A stretch of 60,815 nucleotides of DNA from Kineococcus rubinsiae (lineage in GTDB: Bacteria; Actinomycetota; Actinomycetes; Actinomycetales; Kineococcaceae). The stretch covers positions 1 through 60,815 of the forward strand of contig NZ_VWPY01000024.1 in the NCBI RefSeq assembly GCF_011839805.1, in the 5' to 3' direction. Positions 28,023 to 36,792 of this stretch are shown here, piece after piece; the first letter of the stretch is position 1; the number at the start of each line of letters is the position of its first letter. Under the pieces are notes generated by a model that did no database searches, was not told where the DNA came from, and worked only from the letters and a program-made list of their open reading frames with translations. The translations under genes were made by a program, and so were the position numbers.

Positions 28023-28949
28023 GTGGCCACGCTGACCAGGCCCGGCTCGCCGGAGACCGGGACCGAGCTGCACCGGCGCACCCACCCGCTGCGGGTGGAC
28101 ATCGCCCGGGCCCTGCCGCTCACCCCCGCCGTGGTGCTCCTGCTGGTGTTCCTGGCGGGGCCGATCCTCTGGTGCTGCTACGCGGCGTTCACGGACACGG
28201 CCCTCACGGGGGCCGGGTCCGGGGCGACGAGGTTCGTCGGCCTGGACAACTTCCGCCAGGCCTTCGGCAGCGACGCGTTCCGGAACTCCGTGGTCCTCAC
28301 GCTCGTGTTCACGGTGCTCTCGGCCGTGGTGGGGCAGAACCTCCTCGGCCTCGCGCTGGCGCTGCTGCAGAAGCGGGCCGCCCGCGTCGTGCGGATGCTC
28401 GTCGGGACCGCGGTCATCGGGGCCTGGGTCATCCCCGAGGTCGTGGCCGGCTACGTCTGGTACGCGTTCCTGGCCAAGGACGGCACGCTCAACGAGATCA
28501 TCGGCACGCTGGGGCTGGGGCAGAACTGGCTCTACACGCTGCCCATCCTCGCGGTCTCCATCGCCAACGTCTGGCGGGGCACGGCGTTCTCCATGCTGGT
28601 CTACAACGCCGCGCTCTCGGAGATCCCGCAGGAGATCGAGGAGGCGGCCGAGATGGACGGCGCCACGGGGTTCTCCCGGCTGCGCTACGTCACGATCCCC
28701 ATGATCCGGCGCACCGTCACGACCAACCTCATGCTCATCACGCTGCAGACCCTGTCGGTCTTCGGGCTCATCTACACGATGACCAAGGGCGGTCCCGGCA
28801 CCAAGAGCCAGACGCTGCCGCTGTACATGTACGAGCAGGCGTTCTCCTTCAGCCAGCTCGGCTACGGCACCGCCATCGCGCTCGTGCTGCTCGCGGTCGG
28901 CGCCGTGTTCTCCGTCGTCTACATGCGCTTGCTGCGAGAGGAGGCCTGA
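28023..28949 (+). CDS. ABC sugar transporter permease (MalF/UgpA type)
   Basis: A 308-aa permease of the CUT1 family with six predicted membrane helices. The EAA loop that contacts the ATPase is EEAAEMDGATGFSRLRYVTI (about 205-224). It is preceded by a 106-bp spacer after the binding-protein gene and GAGGAGG lies before the GTG. It pairs with the next permease to form the channel. Confidence 0.92.
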   Translation: MATLTRPGSPETGTELHRRTHPLRVDIARALPLTPAVVLLLVFLAGPILWCCYAAFTDTALTGAGSGATRFVGLDNFRQAFGSDAFRNSVVLTLVFTVLSAVVGQNLLGLALALLQKRAARVVRMLVGTAVIGAWVIPEVVAGYVWYAFLAKDGTLNEIIGTLGLGQNWLYTLPILAVSIANVWRGTAFSMLVYNAALSEIPQEIEEAAEMDGATGFSRLRYVTIPMIRRTVTTNLMLITLQTLSVFGLIYTMTKGGPGTKSQTLPLYMYEQAFSFSQLGYGTAIALVLLAVGAVFSVVYMRLLREEA

Positions 28950-28951
28950 CC

Positions 28952-29860
28952 GTGAGCGGACAGACCACCACCGTCCCCGGTGCCGCCGTCACCCGCCTGT
29001 CGAAGCAGGTGGTCGCCACGGCCCACCCGCGGGGCCCGCGCACCTGGGTGGCGACGGGCGTCGTCAACGTCGTCACGGCCGCCATCGGCCTCGCGTTCCT
29101 CGTGCCGATGCTGTGGGTCGTCTTCGCGGCGTTCAACGCCCGGGCCGGCCTCAAGGTCGAGTGGCCGGGATCGAACTTCAGCCTGGACAACTTCCGGGCC
29201 GTCATGACGCCGGAGACGACCTACCGGCCGATGTGGAACGGGCTCGTGCTGTGCGTCGGGGCAGCGGCCATCGCCATCGTCGTGGCGACGCTCGCGGCCT
29301 ACCCGCTGTCGCGGTTCCAGACGCGCTACAAGCGGCCGTTCCTGCTGACCATCCTGTTCTCCACGGGCCTGCCGATCACGGCCATCATGGTCCCGGTGTA
29401 CGGGCTCTTCGTGCAGCTCAACCTGATCGACACCCTCGGCGGCACCATCGCCTTCATGGCGACGACGTCGCTGCCCATCTCGATCTTCCTCACGAAGAAC
29501 TTCATGGACGGCGTGCCGATCTCGCTGGAGGAGGCCGCCTGGACCGACGGGGCCAGCTCCATGCAGACCCTGCGCTACGTCGTGCTGCCCCTCATGTGGC
29601 CGGGACTGTCCGTCGTGACGATCTTCACCTTCATCGGCCTGTGGGGGAACTTCTTCATCCCCTTCGTCCTGCTGCTCTCGCCCGACCGGCTGCCCGCGTC
29701 GGTGAGCATCTTCACCTTCTTCGGCCAGTACGGCTCCGTGCAGTGGGGCCAGCTCGCCGCGTACTCGGTGCTCTACACGCTGCCGGTGATCCTCCTGTAC
29801 CTCCTGCTCTCGCGCCGCCTCGGCGGGGCGTTCACCTTCGGCGGCGCCCTGAAGGGCTGA
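28952..29860 (+). CDS. ABC sugar transporter permease (MalG/UgpE type)
   Basis: A 302-aa CUT1 permease; the EAA loop EEAAWTDGASSMQTLRYVVL lies at about 191-210. Six hydrophobic helices. GTG is two bases after the previous stop and follows GAGAGGAGG, so the two permeases are tightly co-translated. No ATP-binding subunit is encoded anywhere in the window. Many actinobacterial sugar importers share a distant MsiK-like ATPase, and this one probably does too. Confidence 0.92.
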   Translation: MSGQTTTVPGAAVTRLSKQVVATAHPRGPRTWVATGVVNVVTAAIGLAFLVPMLWVVFAAFNARAGLKVEWPGSNFSLDNFRAVMTPETTYRPMWNGLVLCVGAAAIAIVVATLAAYPLSRFQTRYKRPFLLTILFSTGLPITAIMVPVYGLFVQLNLIDTLGGTIAFMATTSLPISIFLTKNFMDGVPISLEEAAWTDGASSMQTLRYVVLPLMWPGLSVVTIFTFIGLWGNFFIPFVLLLSPDRLPASVSIFTFFGQYGSVQWGQLAAYSVLYTLPVILLYLLLSRRLGGAFTFGGALKG

Positions 29861-29934
29861 CGGGGCACGCGCCCGCCCGCCACCTCCTGCCCGCCCCCTC
29901 CCGGCACAACCGCCGCCCGACCTGAAGGAGGACC

Positions 29935-30933
29935 GTGGCTCCCTCCCCCCTCCGCGTCGCCGTGCTCGGCTGCTGGCACGTGCACGCCGGCGACTACGCC
30001 CGCTCGGCGGTGGCGCACCCCGACACCACCCTCGTCGCCGCCTACGACCGCGATCCCGACCTCGCCGGCCCCCTCGCCGCCGAGCTCGGGGTCGAGGCCA
30101 CCGGCGACCTCGACGCGCTCCTGGCGCGCGAGGACGTCGACGCCGTCACCGTGACGACCGAGACCACCGCCCACACCGACGTGATCGGCCGGGCCCTGGC
30201 GGCCGGCAAGCACGTCTTCACCGAGAAGCTGCTCGCCCCCACCGTTGCGGAGTGCGAGGCGCTCGTCGCGCAGGCCGCCGACGCCGGCCTCGCGCTGGTC
30301 GTCTCGCTGCCCCGCCTGTCCCACGGGTACGCCCTCGCGGTGCGCGACGTCCTCGCCGCGGGAACCCTGGGGCGGCTGACCTACGCCCGGGTCCGCCTGT
30401 CCCACGACGGCGCCGTCCACGGCCGCGACCGAGCCCAGGGCGGCGGCTGGCTGCCCGAGCGGTTCTACGACCCCGCCACCGCCGTCGGCGGGGCGCTGAC
30501 CGACCTCGGCTGTCACCCCGTCTACCTCACCCAGCTGTTCCTGGGGGAGACCCCGCAGACCGTGCGGGCCGTCTACGCGAGCGTCACGGGACGCGCGGTG
30601 GAGGACCACGCCGTCGTGTCGCTGGGCTACGAGGACGGCGGCATCGGCGTCGTCGAGGCGGGTTTCGTCAGCAACGACGCGTTCACGATCGACGTGCACG
30701 GCACCGAGGGCAGCCTCCACCACACCCAGGACGGGGGACGGCTGGTGCTGCGCCGCCCCGACGGCGGCGTCGAGGACGTCGCCGTCCCCGCCGACGCCCC
30801 GGACCCGTTCTCCCAGTGGGTCACCCACGCCGGCGACGGCACGCAGGCCGTCGAGAACCTGCACCGCGCCGTCGAACTCACCCGTCTCGTCGAGCGGTCC
30901 AACGCGGCCGCGCAGGAAGGAGGCGTCCGATGA
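29935..30933 (+). CDS. Gfo/Idh/MocA family oxidoreductase
   Basis: A 332-aa NAD(P)-dependent sugar or inositol dehydrogenase-like protein. The N-terminal Rossmann domain starts VAVLGCWHVHAGDY, so the usual GxGxxG is altered to GCWHVHAG. The catalytic Lys stands in FTEKLLAPT (about 99), where most homologues read EKP. GCHPVYLTQLF (about 186-196) supplies the conserved His. GTG start after GAAGGAGG. It overlaps the next, related dehydrogenase by four bases. Confidence 0.85.
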   Translation: MAPSPLRVAVLGCWHVHAGDYARSAVAHPDTTLVAAYDRDPDLAGPLAAELGVEATGDLDALLAREDVDAVTVTTETTAHTDVIGRALAAGKHVFTEKLLAPTVAECEALVAQAADAGLALVVSLPRLSHGYALAVRDVLAAGTLGRLTYARVRLSHDGAVHGRDRAQGGGWLPERFYDPATAVGGALTDLGCHPVYLTQLFLGETPQTVRAVYASVTGRAVEDHAVVSLGYEDGGIGVVEAGFVSNDAFTIDVHGTEGSLHHTQDGGRLVLRRPDGGVEDVAVPADAPDPFSQWVTHAGDGTQAVENLHRAVELTRLVERSNAAAQEGGVR

Positions 30934-31931
30934 GCGACGTCACCAGGGTCGGCCTCGTCGGGGGCGGCGGCATCACGCGCGCCCACGTGCGCGGCTACCT
31001 CGCCCACGCCGACCGGATCGCGGTCACCGCCGTCGCGGACATCGACGCCGCGGCCGCGGCGGAGCGCGCCGGCGAGCTCGGCGCGAAGGCCTACACCGAC
31101 TACCGCGAGATGATCGCCACGGGCGACGTCGACGCGGTCGACATCTGCCTGCCCCACCACCTGCACGCCGACGCGATCGTCGCGGCCGCCGAGGCCGGCA
31201 AGCACGTGCTGTGCGAGAAGCCCCTGTGCCTCACGCCCGAGGAGGCGCGGCGGGTGGCGGACGCGGTCCGCGGCGCCGGGGTGACCCTCATGTGCGCGCA
31301 CAACCAGCTGTTCTTCCCCCCGGTCGCCAAGGCCCGGGAACTGCTCGACTCCGGGATCCTCGGCACGGTCTACGAGGTGCGCACGACCGACAGCTTCCAC
31401 AACGACTTCGACCCCGCGAACATGGGCTGGCGGGCCTCGGCGCGCACGAGCGGCGGCGGGGAGCTGATCGACACGGGCTACCACCCGACGTACCTGCTGC
31501 TGCACCTGGCGGCCGCCGAACCGGTCGAGGCGACCGCGATGCTGTCCACGCACCGCCTGAAGTTCATGGAGGGCGAGGACTCGGCGCAGGTGCTGGTCCG
31601 CTTCGCCAACGGCGTCGTGGGGCAGATGACCACCAGCTGGGCCTACGACGCGGCCCCCGGCACCGAGAAGTTCTCCGTCGTCGGCGAGCTGGGTTCCCTC
31701 ACGGGGACGGCGACGTCGGTGACGTACCGGCTGCGCTCGGGGGAGGAGGAGACGTTCGCGTTCGGGGAGACGGACTCGTTCGTCGACGAGATCGGCGCCT
31801 TCGCCACCTGCCTGCAGACGGGCACGCGCCCGCTGCACACCGAGACCGAGGGCATCGCCGTGCTCGGGGTGCTGCTCGCGGCCTACGAGGGCGCGCGCAC
31901 CGGGACGATCGCGAAGGTCCTGCGCCTCTGA
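30930..31931 (+). CDS. Gfo/Idh/MocA family oxidoreductase
   Basis: A 333-aa dehydrogenase related to its upstream neighbour but with the standard motifs: GLVGGGGITRAH at the cofactor loop (about 8-19), CEKPLCLTPEEA (about 95-106) with the catalytic Lys, and DTGYHPTYLLLHL (about 181-193). ATG overlaps the previous stop (ATGA) and follows GAAGGAGG. Two such enzymes in series are typical of inositol and rare-sugar catabolic operons, one oxidising the sugar and the other acting on the keto product. This is inference from context. Confidence 0.9.
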   Translation: MSDVTRVGLVGGGGITRAHVRGYLAHADRIAVTAVADIDAAAAAERAGELGAKAYTDYREMIATGDVDAVDICLPHHLHADAIVAAAEAGKHVLCEKPLCLTPEEARRVADAVRGAGVTLMCAHNQLFFPPVAKARELLDSGILGTVYEVRTTDSFHNDFDPANMGWRASARTSGGGELIDTGYHPTYLLLHLAAAEPVEATAMLSTHRLKFMEGEDSAQVLVRFANGVVGQMTTSWAYDAAPGTEKFSVVGELGSLTGTATSVTYRLRSGEEETFAFGETDSFVDEIGAFATCLQTGTRPLHTETEGIAVLGVLLAAYEGARTGTIAKVLRL

Positions 31932-31989
31932 GGGTCCGGGCCTCTGAGGCTCTCGCGCACCGCTCCCGGGGCCGTGGTGGGATCGGGGG

Positions 31990-32625
31990 GTGCTCGCCGT
32001 GCCCCGCTGCGGCTGCGCCGTCTGCGACGCGCGCGCCGCGGCCCCCGTCCGCGCGACGGTCGAGGCGCCGCGTCCTCTCGTGGTGCTGCGTCCCGTGGTG
32101 GCGGGCCCCGGGGTGGCGCCGGGGGTCGTGGTGGTGCTCGTCGGCCCACCCGCGGCGGGCAAGACGACCCTGCGCCGCGAACTGCTCGCCGCGGGGCTCG
32201 ACCCCGCCGCGGTCCTGAGCCTGGACGACCTGCGGCGGCGGTTCCGGGCGGCGGCTGTGGCCACCGGGCTGCCGGCGCGTGAGGCGCAGGCCTACTCGCT
32301 GCCCGCCGTGCGCCGCGCCGCGCGCCGCGGGGACGCGCTGGCCGCCTTCGGCACCGGCTACCTCGCGGACGCGACGCACCTGCGCCGCGCCGAGCGGCGC
32401 GAGCACGTCGGGCGCGCGGCGGACGCCGGGCTCGCCGCCGAGGCCGTCCTGCTCCCCGACCTGCCGCTGGCGGAGCTGCTGCGGCGCAACGCGTCCCGGC
32501 CGGACGACGAGCGGGTGCCCGAGGACGTGCTGGCCCGCTTCGCGCACCGCCGCTCCCTGCTGGACCCGGACCTGCTGCGGGAGGAGGGGTTCGCGGTCGT
32601 CCACGCCCCCGCGGCGAGCGGGTGA
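31990..32625 (+). CDS. P-loop kinase, polynucleotide-kinase-like
   Basis: A 211-aa ATPase. Walker A VGPPAAGKTT spans residues 51-60, SLDDLRRRF near 76 fits the second acidic motif, and DATHLRRAERREHV (about 129-142) with RPDDERVPEDVLARF (about 175-189) resembles the lid and Arg-rich region of bacterial polynucleotide 5'-kinases. The N-terminal 12 residues contain CGCAVC, three Cys that might bind a metal. Not in an operon with a phosphatase or ligase. GTG at 31990; no strong ribosome site. Confidence 0.7.
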   Translation: MLAVPRCGCAVCDARAAAPVRATVEAPRPLVVLRPVVAGPGVAPGVVVVLVGPPAAGKTTLRRELLAAGLDPAAVLSLDDLRRRFRAAAVATGLPAREAQAYSLPAVRRAARRGDALAAFGTGYLADATHLRRAERREHVGRAADAGLAAEAVLLPDLPLAELLRRNASRPDDERVPEDVLARFAHRRSLLDPDLLREEGFAVVHAPAASG

Positions 32626-32632
32626 GGAGCGC

Positions 32633-33397
32633 TCAGCGACCTGACGGCCGGGGGTGGCGACCGGGGGACGGCGCGGGCGCCTCCGCGGCGTCGACCACGC
32701 GGTCCAGCCACTCCACGAAGAGCGCCCGCTCGGCCGCGCTCAGCACGTCGAGCTCCGGGGCGAGGGCCCGCAGCGCGATCGCCGGGGCGGCGGGCCCGTC
32801 CCCGGCCGCCGCGGGGACGTCGGTGACGATCTGCCGGAGCACGGCCTCGTAGACGCTGTCGCCGAGACCCGGGTCGCGCTCGGCGACGGGCGTCGACAGC
32901 AGCACCTGGATGGTGCCCGTCCCCGCGGACTGGACCACGTCGACGGCGCGGCGCTCGCTGACCCGCAGCCGGCCGGCCTCGGCGATCCGGTGGACGCGCG
33001 CCTGCAGCACCCGCCGTCCCGCCTCCGCTGCGGGGGAGCGCGATCCGCGCTCCGGATCGCTGAGCAGGCGGAAGATCGTCGGGTTCGCGACGCCGAACTC
33101 CAGCTGCGCGTCCCACCCGGCGCGCAGGTCGTCGAGCGCGTCCACCTCACCCACCGTCGCCGCCTGCACGGCCGCGGCCTTGCCGGACACGAAGGTGGCC
33201 ATCACGTGCTCGGCCACCGCGTCGAGGAGCCCGTCCTTGTCGCCGAAGAGCCGGTACAGCGTCGGCGCCTGCACGCCCGCCGCCTCGGCGACCCCGCGGG
33301 TGGTGAGGGCGGCCGGGCCGCGCTCGGCGAGGAGGTGCGCGGCGACCTCGACGATCGTCGAGCGCGCGTCGTCGCGGCGGTGGGGTGCTCCGGCCAT
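32633..33397 (-). CDS. TetR family transcriptional regulator
   Basis: 254 aa. TetR HTH at about 10-58 with [20 protein letters not shown] as the recognition part; the C-terminal domain is of the TetR_C class seen in many actinobacteria. The ATG lies six bases after a TAGCAT box on the minus strand (33409-33404), a leaderless arrangement. Divergent from the NmrA-like gene, which it probably represses. The 3' end is seven bases from the convergent P-loop kinase gene. Confidence 0.9.
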   Translation of the reverse strand: MAGAPHRRDDARSTIVEVAAHLLAERGPAALTTRGVAEAAGVQAPTLYRLFGDKDGLLDAVAEHVMATFVSGKAAAVQAATVGEVDALDDLRAGWDAQLEFGVANPTIFRLLSDPERGSRSPAAEAGRRVLQARVHRIAEAGRLRVSERRAVDVVQSAGTGTIQVLLSTPVAERDPGLGDSVYEAVLRQIVTDVPAAAGDGPAAPAIALRALAPELDVLSAAERALFVEWLDRVVDAAEAPAPSPGRHPRPSGR

Positions 33398-33403
33398 GGA
33401 CCG

Positions 33404-33447
33404 ATGCTAACGGCCCCTTGCTACCACGGTGTTTCCGAGGTTACTGT
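33404..33447. promoter_or_regulatory. Divergent promoters between tetR-type and NmrA-like genes
   Basis: Minus strand: TAGCAT (33409-33404) six bases before the tetR ATG. Plus strand: TTGCTA (33418-33423), 18 bp, TACTGT (33442-33447) for the NmrA-like gene, with a leader of about 30 nt and AGGAGG before its GTG. The short gap (86 bp) means one bound repressor could cover both. Confidence 0.5.
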
Positions 33448-33483
33448 TCTCTGAGTATCAGCGATAACAACGAGGAGGACCAC

Positions 33484-34347
33484 GTGTTCGTCATCACCGG
33501 AGCCACCGGCGCCCTCAACGGCGCGACCGTCGAGCACCTGCTCGCCCGCGTCCCCGCCGACCGCATCGCGGTCGCCGTGCGCGACGTGGCCCAGGCCCGT
33601 CCCTTCGCCGAGCGGGGGATCGAGGTCCGCCACGGCGACTACGCCGACCCGTCCTCCCTGCCCGCCGCCTTCGCGGGCGCCGAGCAGCTGCTCCTGGTCT
33701 CCTCCAGCGACCCCCGGGCCGACGCGGTCGCCCTGCACCGCACCGCGATCGAGGCCGCCGTCGCCGCGGGGGTGGGGCGCGTCCTCTACACGAGCCACCA
33801 GGGCGCGGCCCCGGCCAGCCCGTTCTCCCCGGCCCGCGACCACTTCGCCACGGAGCAGTTGCTGGCCGACTCGGGCCTGGCGTGGACGTCGCTGCGCAAC
33901 GGCTTCTACGCCCACACCCTCGGCTGGCTGCTGGGGTCGTGGCGCGAGACCGGCCGCTTCGAGGTGCCCGCCGACGGCCCCGTGTCGTGGACGTCGCGCG
34001 CGGACCTCGCCGAGGCGGCCGCCCTGGTCCTGGCCTCCGACGGGGTGCACGACGGCGTCCTGACGCTCACCGCGGGTGCGGCGCCGACCTTCGAGGACGT
34101 CGCGGCGCTCCTGACCGAGCTGGCCGGACGGCCCGTCGAGCGCGTCGTCGTCGGCCCGGAGGCGTGGGTGGCCGGCCAGGTCGCCGCGGGGCAGCCGGAG
34201 GGGGCGGCCCGCTTCACGGCGTCGATCTCCGTCGCCGCCGGGGAGGGGTTCTTCGCCGGCACCGACCCGCTGCTCGCGGACCTCCTCGGCCGCGCGCCGC
34301 GCAGCGTCCGCGACGAGCTCAGCGGCCTGGCCGCGGTCGCCGCCTGA
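33484..34347 (+). CDS. NmrA-like NAD(P)-binding protein (QOR2 type)
   Basis: A 287-aa atypical SDR of the NmrA/quinone oxidoreductase-2 group. It begins FVITGATGALNGATVEHLL with the TGATGxxG nucleotide loop; LLLVSSSD near 67 and LRNGFYAHTL (about 137-146) are typical. These proteins reduce quinones or sense NADP(H). GTG at 33484 follows GAGGAGG. It is divergent from a TetR gene, a frequent pairing that responds to electrophiles or quinones. Confidence 0.88.
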   Translation: MFVITGATGALNGATVEHLLARVPADRIAVAVRDVAQARPFAERGIEVRHGDYADPSSLPAAFAGAEQLLLVSSSDPRADAVALHRTAIEAAVAAGVGRVLYTSHQGAAPASPFSPARDHFATEQLLADSGLAWTSLRNGFYAHTLGWLLGSWRETGRFEVPADGPVSWTSRADLAEAAALVLASDGVHDGVLTLTAGAAPTFEDVAALLTELAGRPVERVVVGPEAWVAGQVAAGQPEGAARFTASISVAAGEGFFAGTDPLLADLLGRAPRSVRDELSGLAAVAA

Positions 34348-34384
34348 CGGCGCGCGGCCGCGCGGTGCCGGTCACCCGCCGGCC

Positions 34385-34579
34385 TCAGGCCTTGTCGCGC
34401 ATCATGCGCTCGGCCACGCGCAGCCGGAAACGGCGGCCGAGCAGGCGGGTGGACACCGCGGCCGTGAGGCGGTTCGCCCGGCCGTCGACGACGGAGGGAG
34501 CCGACCCCCGCAGGGCGCGGAACGCCGTGTCGACGACCTGCGCGGGGTGCCGCTTGCGCCGAGCGGCCCCGGGGTTCAT
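34385..34579 (-). pseudogene. C-terminal remnant of an SDR gene
   Basis: About 64 codons whose product (VVDTAFRALRGSAPSVVDGR, then ANRLTAAVSTRLLGRR) matches in style the extreme C-terminus of DltE-like short-chain dehydrogenases. None of the catalytic or cofactor motifs is present. No SDR sequence is visible upstream on the same strand in any frame; 34580-34697 looks non-coding. I read it as a truncated relic, although a free-standing small gene cannot be excluded. Confidence 0.55.
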
Positions 34580-34697
34580 CGGGGGCGCAGGCCCGGCTGC
34601 GCGTCGTGCTCGACGGCCTGCGCGGCGCGCGCCTGACCTCCCGGGCGGGGCCCGGTGCGATCGACGGAGCGAGGGGAGGTGCCCCGGTCGCCGTCGC

Positions 34698-34703
34698 TAG
34701 CAT
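34698..34703 (+). promoter_or_regulatory. -10 box (TAGCAT) six bases before an ATG
   Basis: TAGCAT ends at 34703 and the ATG of the amidohydrolase gene is at 34710. The start codon is therefore at the expected +1 position, and no Shine-Dalgarno exists, so the mRNA is probably leaderless. Confidence 0.5.
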
Positions 34704-34709
34704 CCGATC

Positions 34710-35447
34710 ATGACCGTGGTCGGGGACGTCGAGAGCCGGGGCGGGCGGCGCGGGAGCCTGCGCATCGCCGTCGCCCAGCCGGTGTGCGTGGCGCTGGACC
34801 CGGTCGCCAACGCCCACGCCCACGCCGACCTGGTGCGCCGCGCGGCCGCGCGCCTGGTCGTCTTCCCGGAGATGTCGCTGACCGGCTACGAGCTGCAGGC
34901 GCCGGCTCTGGACCTCGCCGACGCGTCGTGGCGACCGCTGGTGCAGGCGTGCGGGGAGGCGGGGTCGGTGGCCCTGGTCGGTGCCCCCGTCGCCGACGGG
35001 ACGGGTGAGTTCATCGCCACCGTCGCGGTCACCGGAGAGGGCGTGCAGGTCGCCTACCGCAAGGCGTGGCCGGGTGGGGAGGAGCGGGCGCGGTTCGGGT
35101 GCGGCCCCGGAGCGACCGTGCTGCAGGTGGACGGCTGGCGCATCGGCCTGGGGATCTGCCGCGACACCGGGGTGAGCGAGCACGTCGAGGCCACCGCGGC
35201 GCTGGGCGTCGACCTGTTCGCGGCGGGGCTGGCGGACGTGCCGGAGGACCTGGCGGTGCAGCGGGAGCGGGCCGGGCGCATCGCCCGCGCCTGCGGGGCG
35301 CCCGTCGCCTTCGCCAGCTTCGCCGGACCCACGGGCCGGGGCTACGAGCGCACCGCCGGCGCCTCGGCCGTCTACTCGGGCGAGGGGACCGTGCTGGCGG
35401 GCTGCGGCCCGGGGACGGGCGAGGTCGCGACCGCCGTCCTCGGCTGA
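34710..35447 (+). CDS. Carbon-nitrogen hydrolase (nitrilase superfamily)
   Basis: A 245-aa amidase of the nitrilase fold. The Glu-Lys-Cys triad is visible: E54 in VFPEMSLTGYE, K118 in AYRKAW and C150 in GLGICRD. All three are intact, so it should hydrolyse a small amide or carbamoyl compound. Short relative to the usual 260-280 aa. A leaderless ATG follows TAGCAT. Monocistronic. Confidence 0.88.
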   Translation: MTVVGDVESRGGRRGSLRIAVAQPVCVALDPVANAHAHADLVRRAAARLVVFPEMSLTGYELQAPALDLADASWRPLVQACGEAGSVALVGAPVADGTGEFIATVAVTGEGVQVAYRKAWPGGEERARFGCGPGATVLQVDGWRIGLGICRDTGVSEHVEATAALGVDLFAAGLADVPEDLAVQRERAGRIARACGAPVAFASFAGPTGRGYERTAGASAVYSGEGTVLAGCGPGTGEVATAVLG

Positions 35448-35560
35448 CCCGCCGGTCCCGGCGCCCCCGCTCCGTCTGCAGGCCTGCTCGGCTCCGTCTG
35501 CGGGCCGGTCGGAGGGGAGGCCGGTCGGAGGGCGGGCCGGGGAACCGGGAGGATGGTGCG

Positions 35561-36763
35561 GTGAGCGAACCGGTCGACCAGCGGACGACGACGATGACCC
35601 GGGGGCGCACGTTCCTCTTCGCGGTGGCGGGTGGGGCCGCGGTGGGGAACCTCTACTGGGCGCAGCCGCTGCTCGACTTCATCGCGGGCGACCTGCGCGC
35701 CTCGACCGCCGACGCGGGGTGGCTGGTGACGGCCACGCAGATCGGCTACGCCGTGGGCATCCTGCTCGTCGTCCCGCTCGGCGACGTCGTGGACCGGCGC
35801 CGCCTCGTCCCGCTCGTGCTGCTGTGCTCGGCGGTCGCGCTCGTGGCCTGCGCGCTGGCGCCCTCGTTCCCGGCGCTGCTCGCGGCGATCACCCTGCTGG
35901 GCCTCACCACCGTCTCGGGGCAGGTGCTCGTCCCGCTCGCGGGCGACCTCGCCGACGACGACTCCCGCGGGCGGGTGGTCGGCACCGTGGTCTCGGGGAT
36001 CCTCACCGGCATCCTCGTCTCCCGCACGCTCGCCGGGCTCGTGGCCGAGGTCGCCGGCTGGCGCGCGGTCTACCTGCTGGCCGCGGTCGTCGCGGTCGTG
36101 TTCGCCGCCGTGCTGCGCCGGGCGATCCCGTCCCTGCCGCCGAAGACCCGGCTGCGCTACCCCGCGCTCATCGCCTCCGTGGGCGCGGTCGTGCGCCGGG
36201 AGCGGCTGGTGCGCTGGACGCTCGCCCTGGGCGCCACGCAGTTCGCGGCGTTCACGATGTTCTGGACCGCGCTGACGTTCCTGCTCAGCGCCCCGCCGTT
36301 CTCCTACCCCGTCGCGGTGATCGGCCTCGTCGGCCTGGTGGGTCTCGCCGGGGCGCTCGCGGCCCAGCGCGCGGGCCGGCTGCACGACCGCGGGTGGTCG
36401 CTGCCCGCCACCGGGGCCGGGTGGGTCCTCGCCCTGGCCGCCTTCGCCGTCGCCGGGTTCGGGCGGCACTCGATCGTCGCCGTGCTCGTGGCGGTGCTGC
36501 TCCTGGACATCGCGCTGCAGGGCGTCGGCATCTTCAACCAGACGCGTCTGTTCGCCGTCTCCGCGGAGGCCCGCAGCCGCCTGAACACCGCCTACGTGAC
36601 GGGGAACTTCCTCGGGGGCGCGGTCGGGTCGGCTGCGGCCGCCGTGCTGTGGTCGCACGGCGGCTGGGTCGCCGTGACCGTCGCCGGGGCGGTCCTCAGC
36701 GCCTTCGCCCTCGCGGTCTGGGCGCTCGGCCGCCGGGGCGCACTGGTGCCGCGGGCCGGGTGA
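35561..36763 (+). CDS. MFS transporter, 12 TM
   Basis: A 400-aa major facilitator with about 12 helices. The loop 2-3 motif GDVVDRRRLVPLVLL is typical, with helix 1 NLYWAQPLLDFIAGDL. It belongs to the sugar-efflux/arabinose-permease-like (DHA1) group. GTG at 35561 lies eight bases after GGAGG. The upstream gap (35448-35560) has short imperfect direct repeats (CTCCGTCTGC twice, GGCCGGTCGGAGGG-like twice). Convergent with GH65; substrate unknown. Confidence 0.86.
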   Translation: MSEPVDQRTTTMTRGRTFLFAVAGGAAVGNLYWAQPLLDFIAGDLRASTADAGWLVTATQIGYAVGILLVVPLGDVVDRRRLVPLVLLCSAVALVACALAPSFPALLAAITLLGLTTVSGQVLVPLAGDLADDDSRGRVVGTVVSGILTGILVSRTLAGLVAEVAGWRAVYLLAAVVAVVFAAVLRRAIPSLPPKTRLRYPALIASVGAVVRRERLVRWTLALGATQFAAFTMFWTALTFLLSAPPFSYPVAVIGLVGLVGLAGALAAQRAGRLHDRGWSLPATGAGWVLALAAFAVAGFGRHSIVAVLVAVLLLDIALQGVGIFNQTRLFAVSAEARSRLNTAYVTGNFLGGAVGSAAAAVLWSHGGWVAVTVAGAVLSAFALAVWALGRRGALVPRAG

Positions 36764-36792
36764 ACCCGCGGCCGCCCCTCAGCGGTCCTCCG

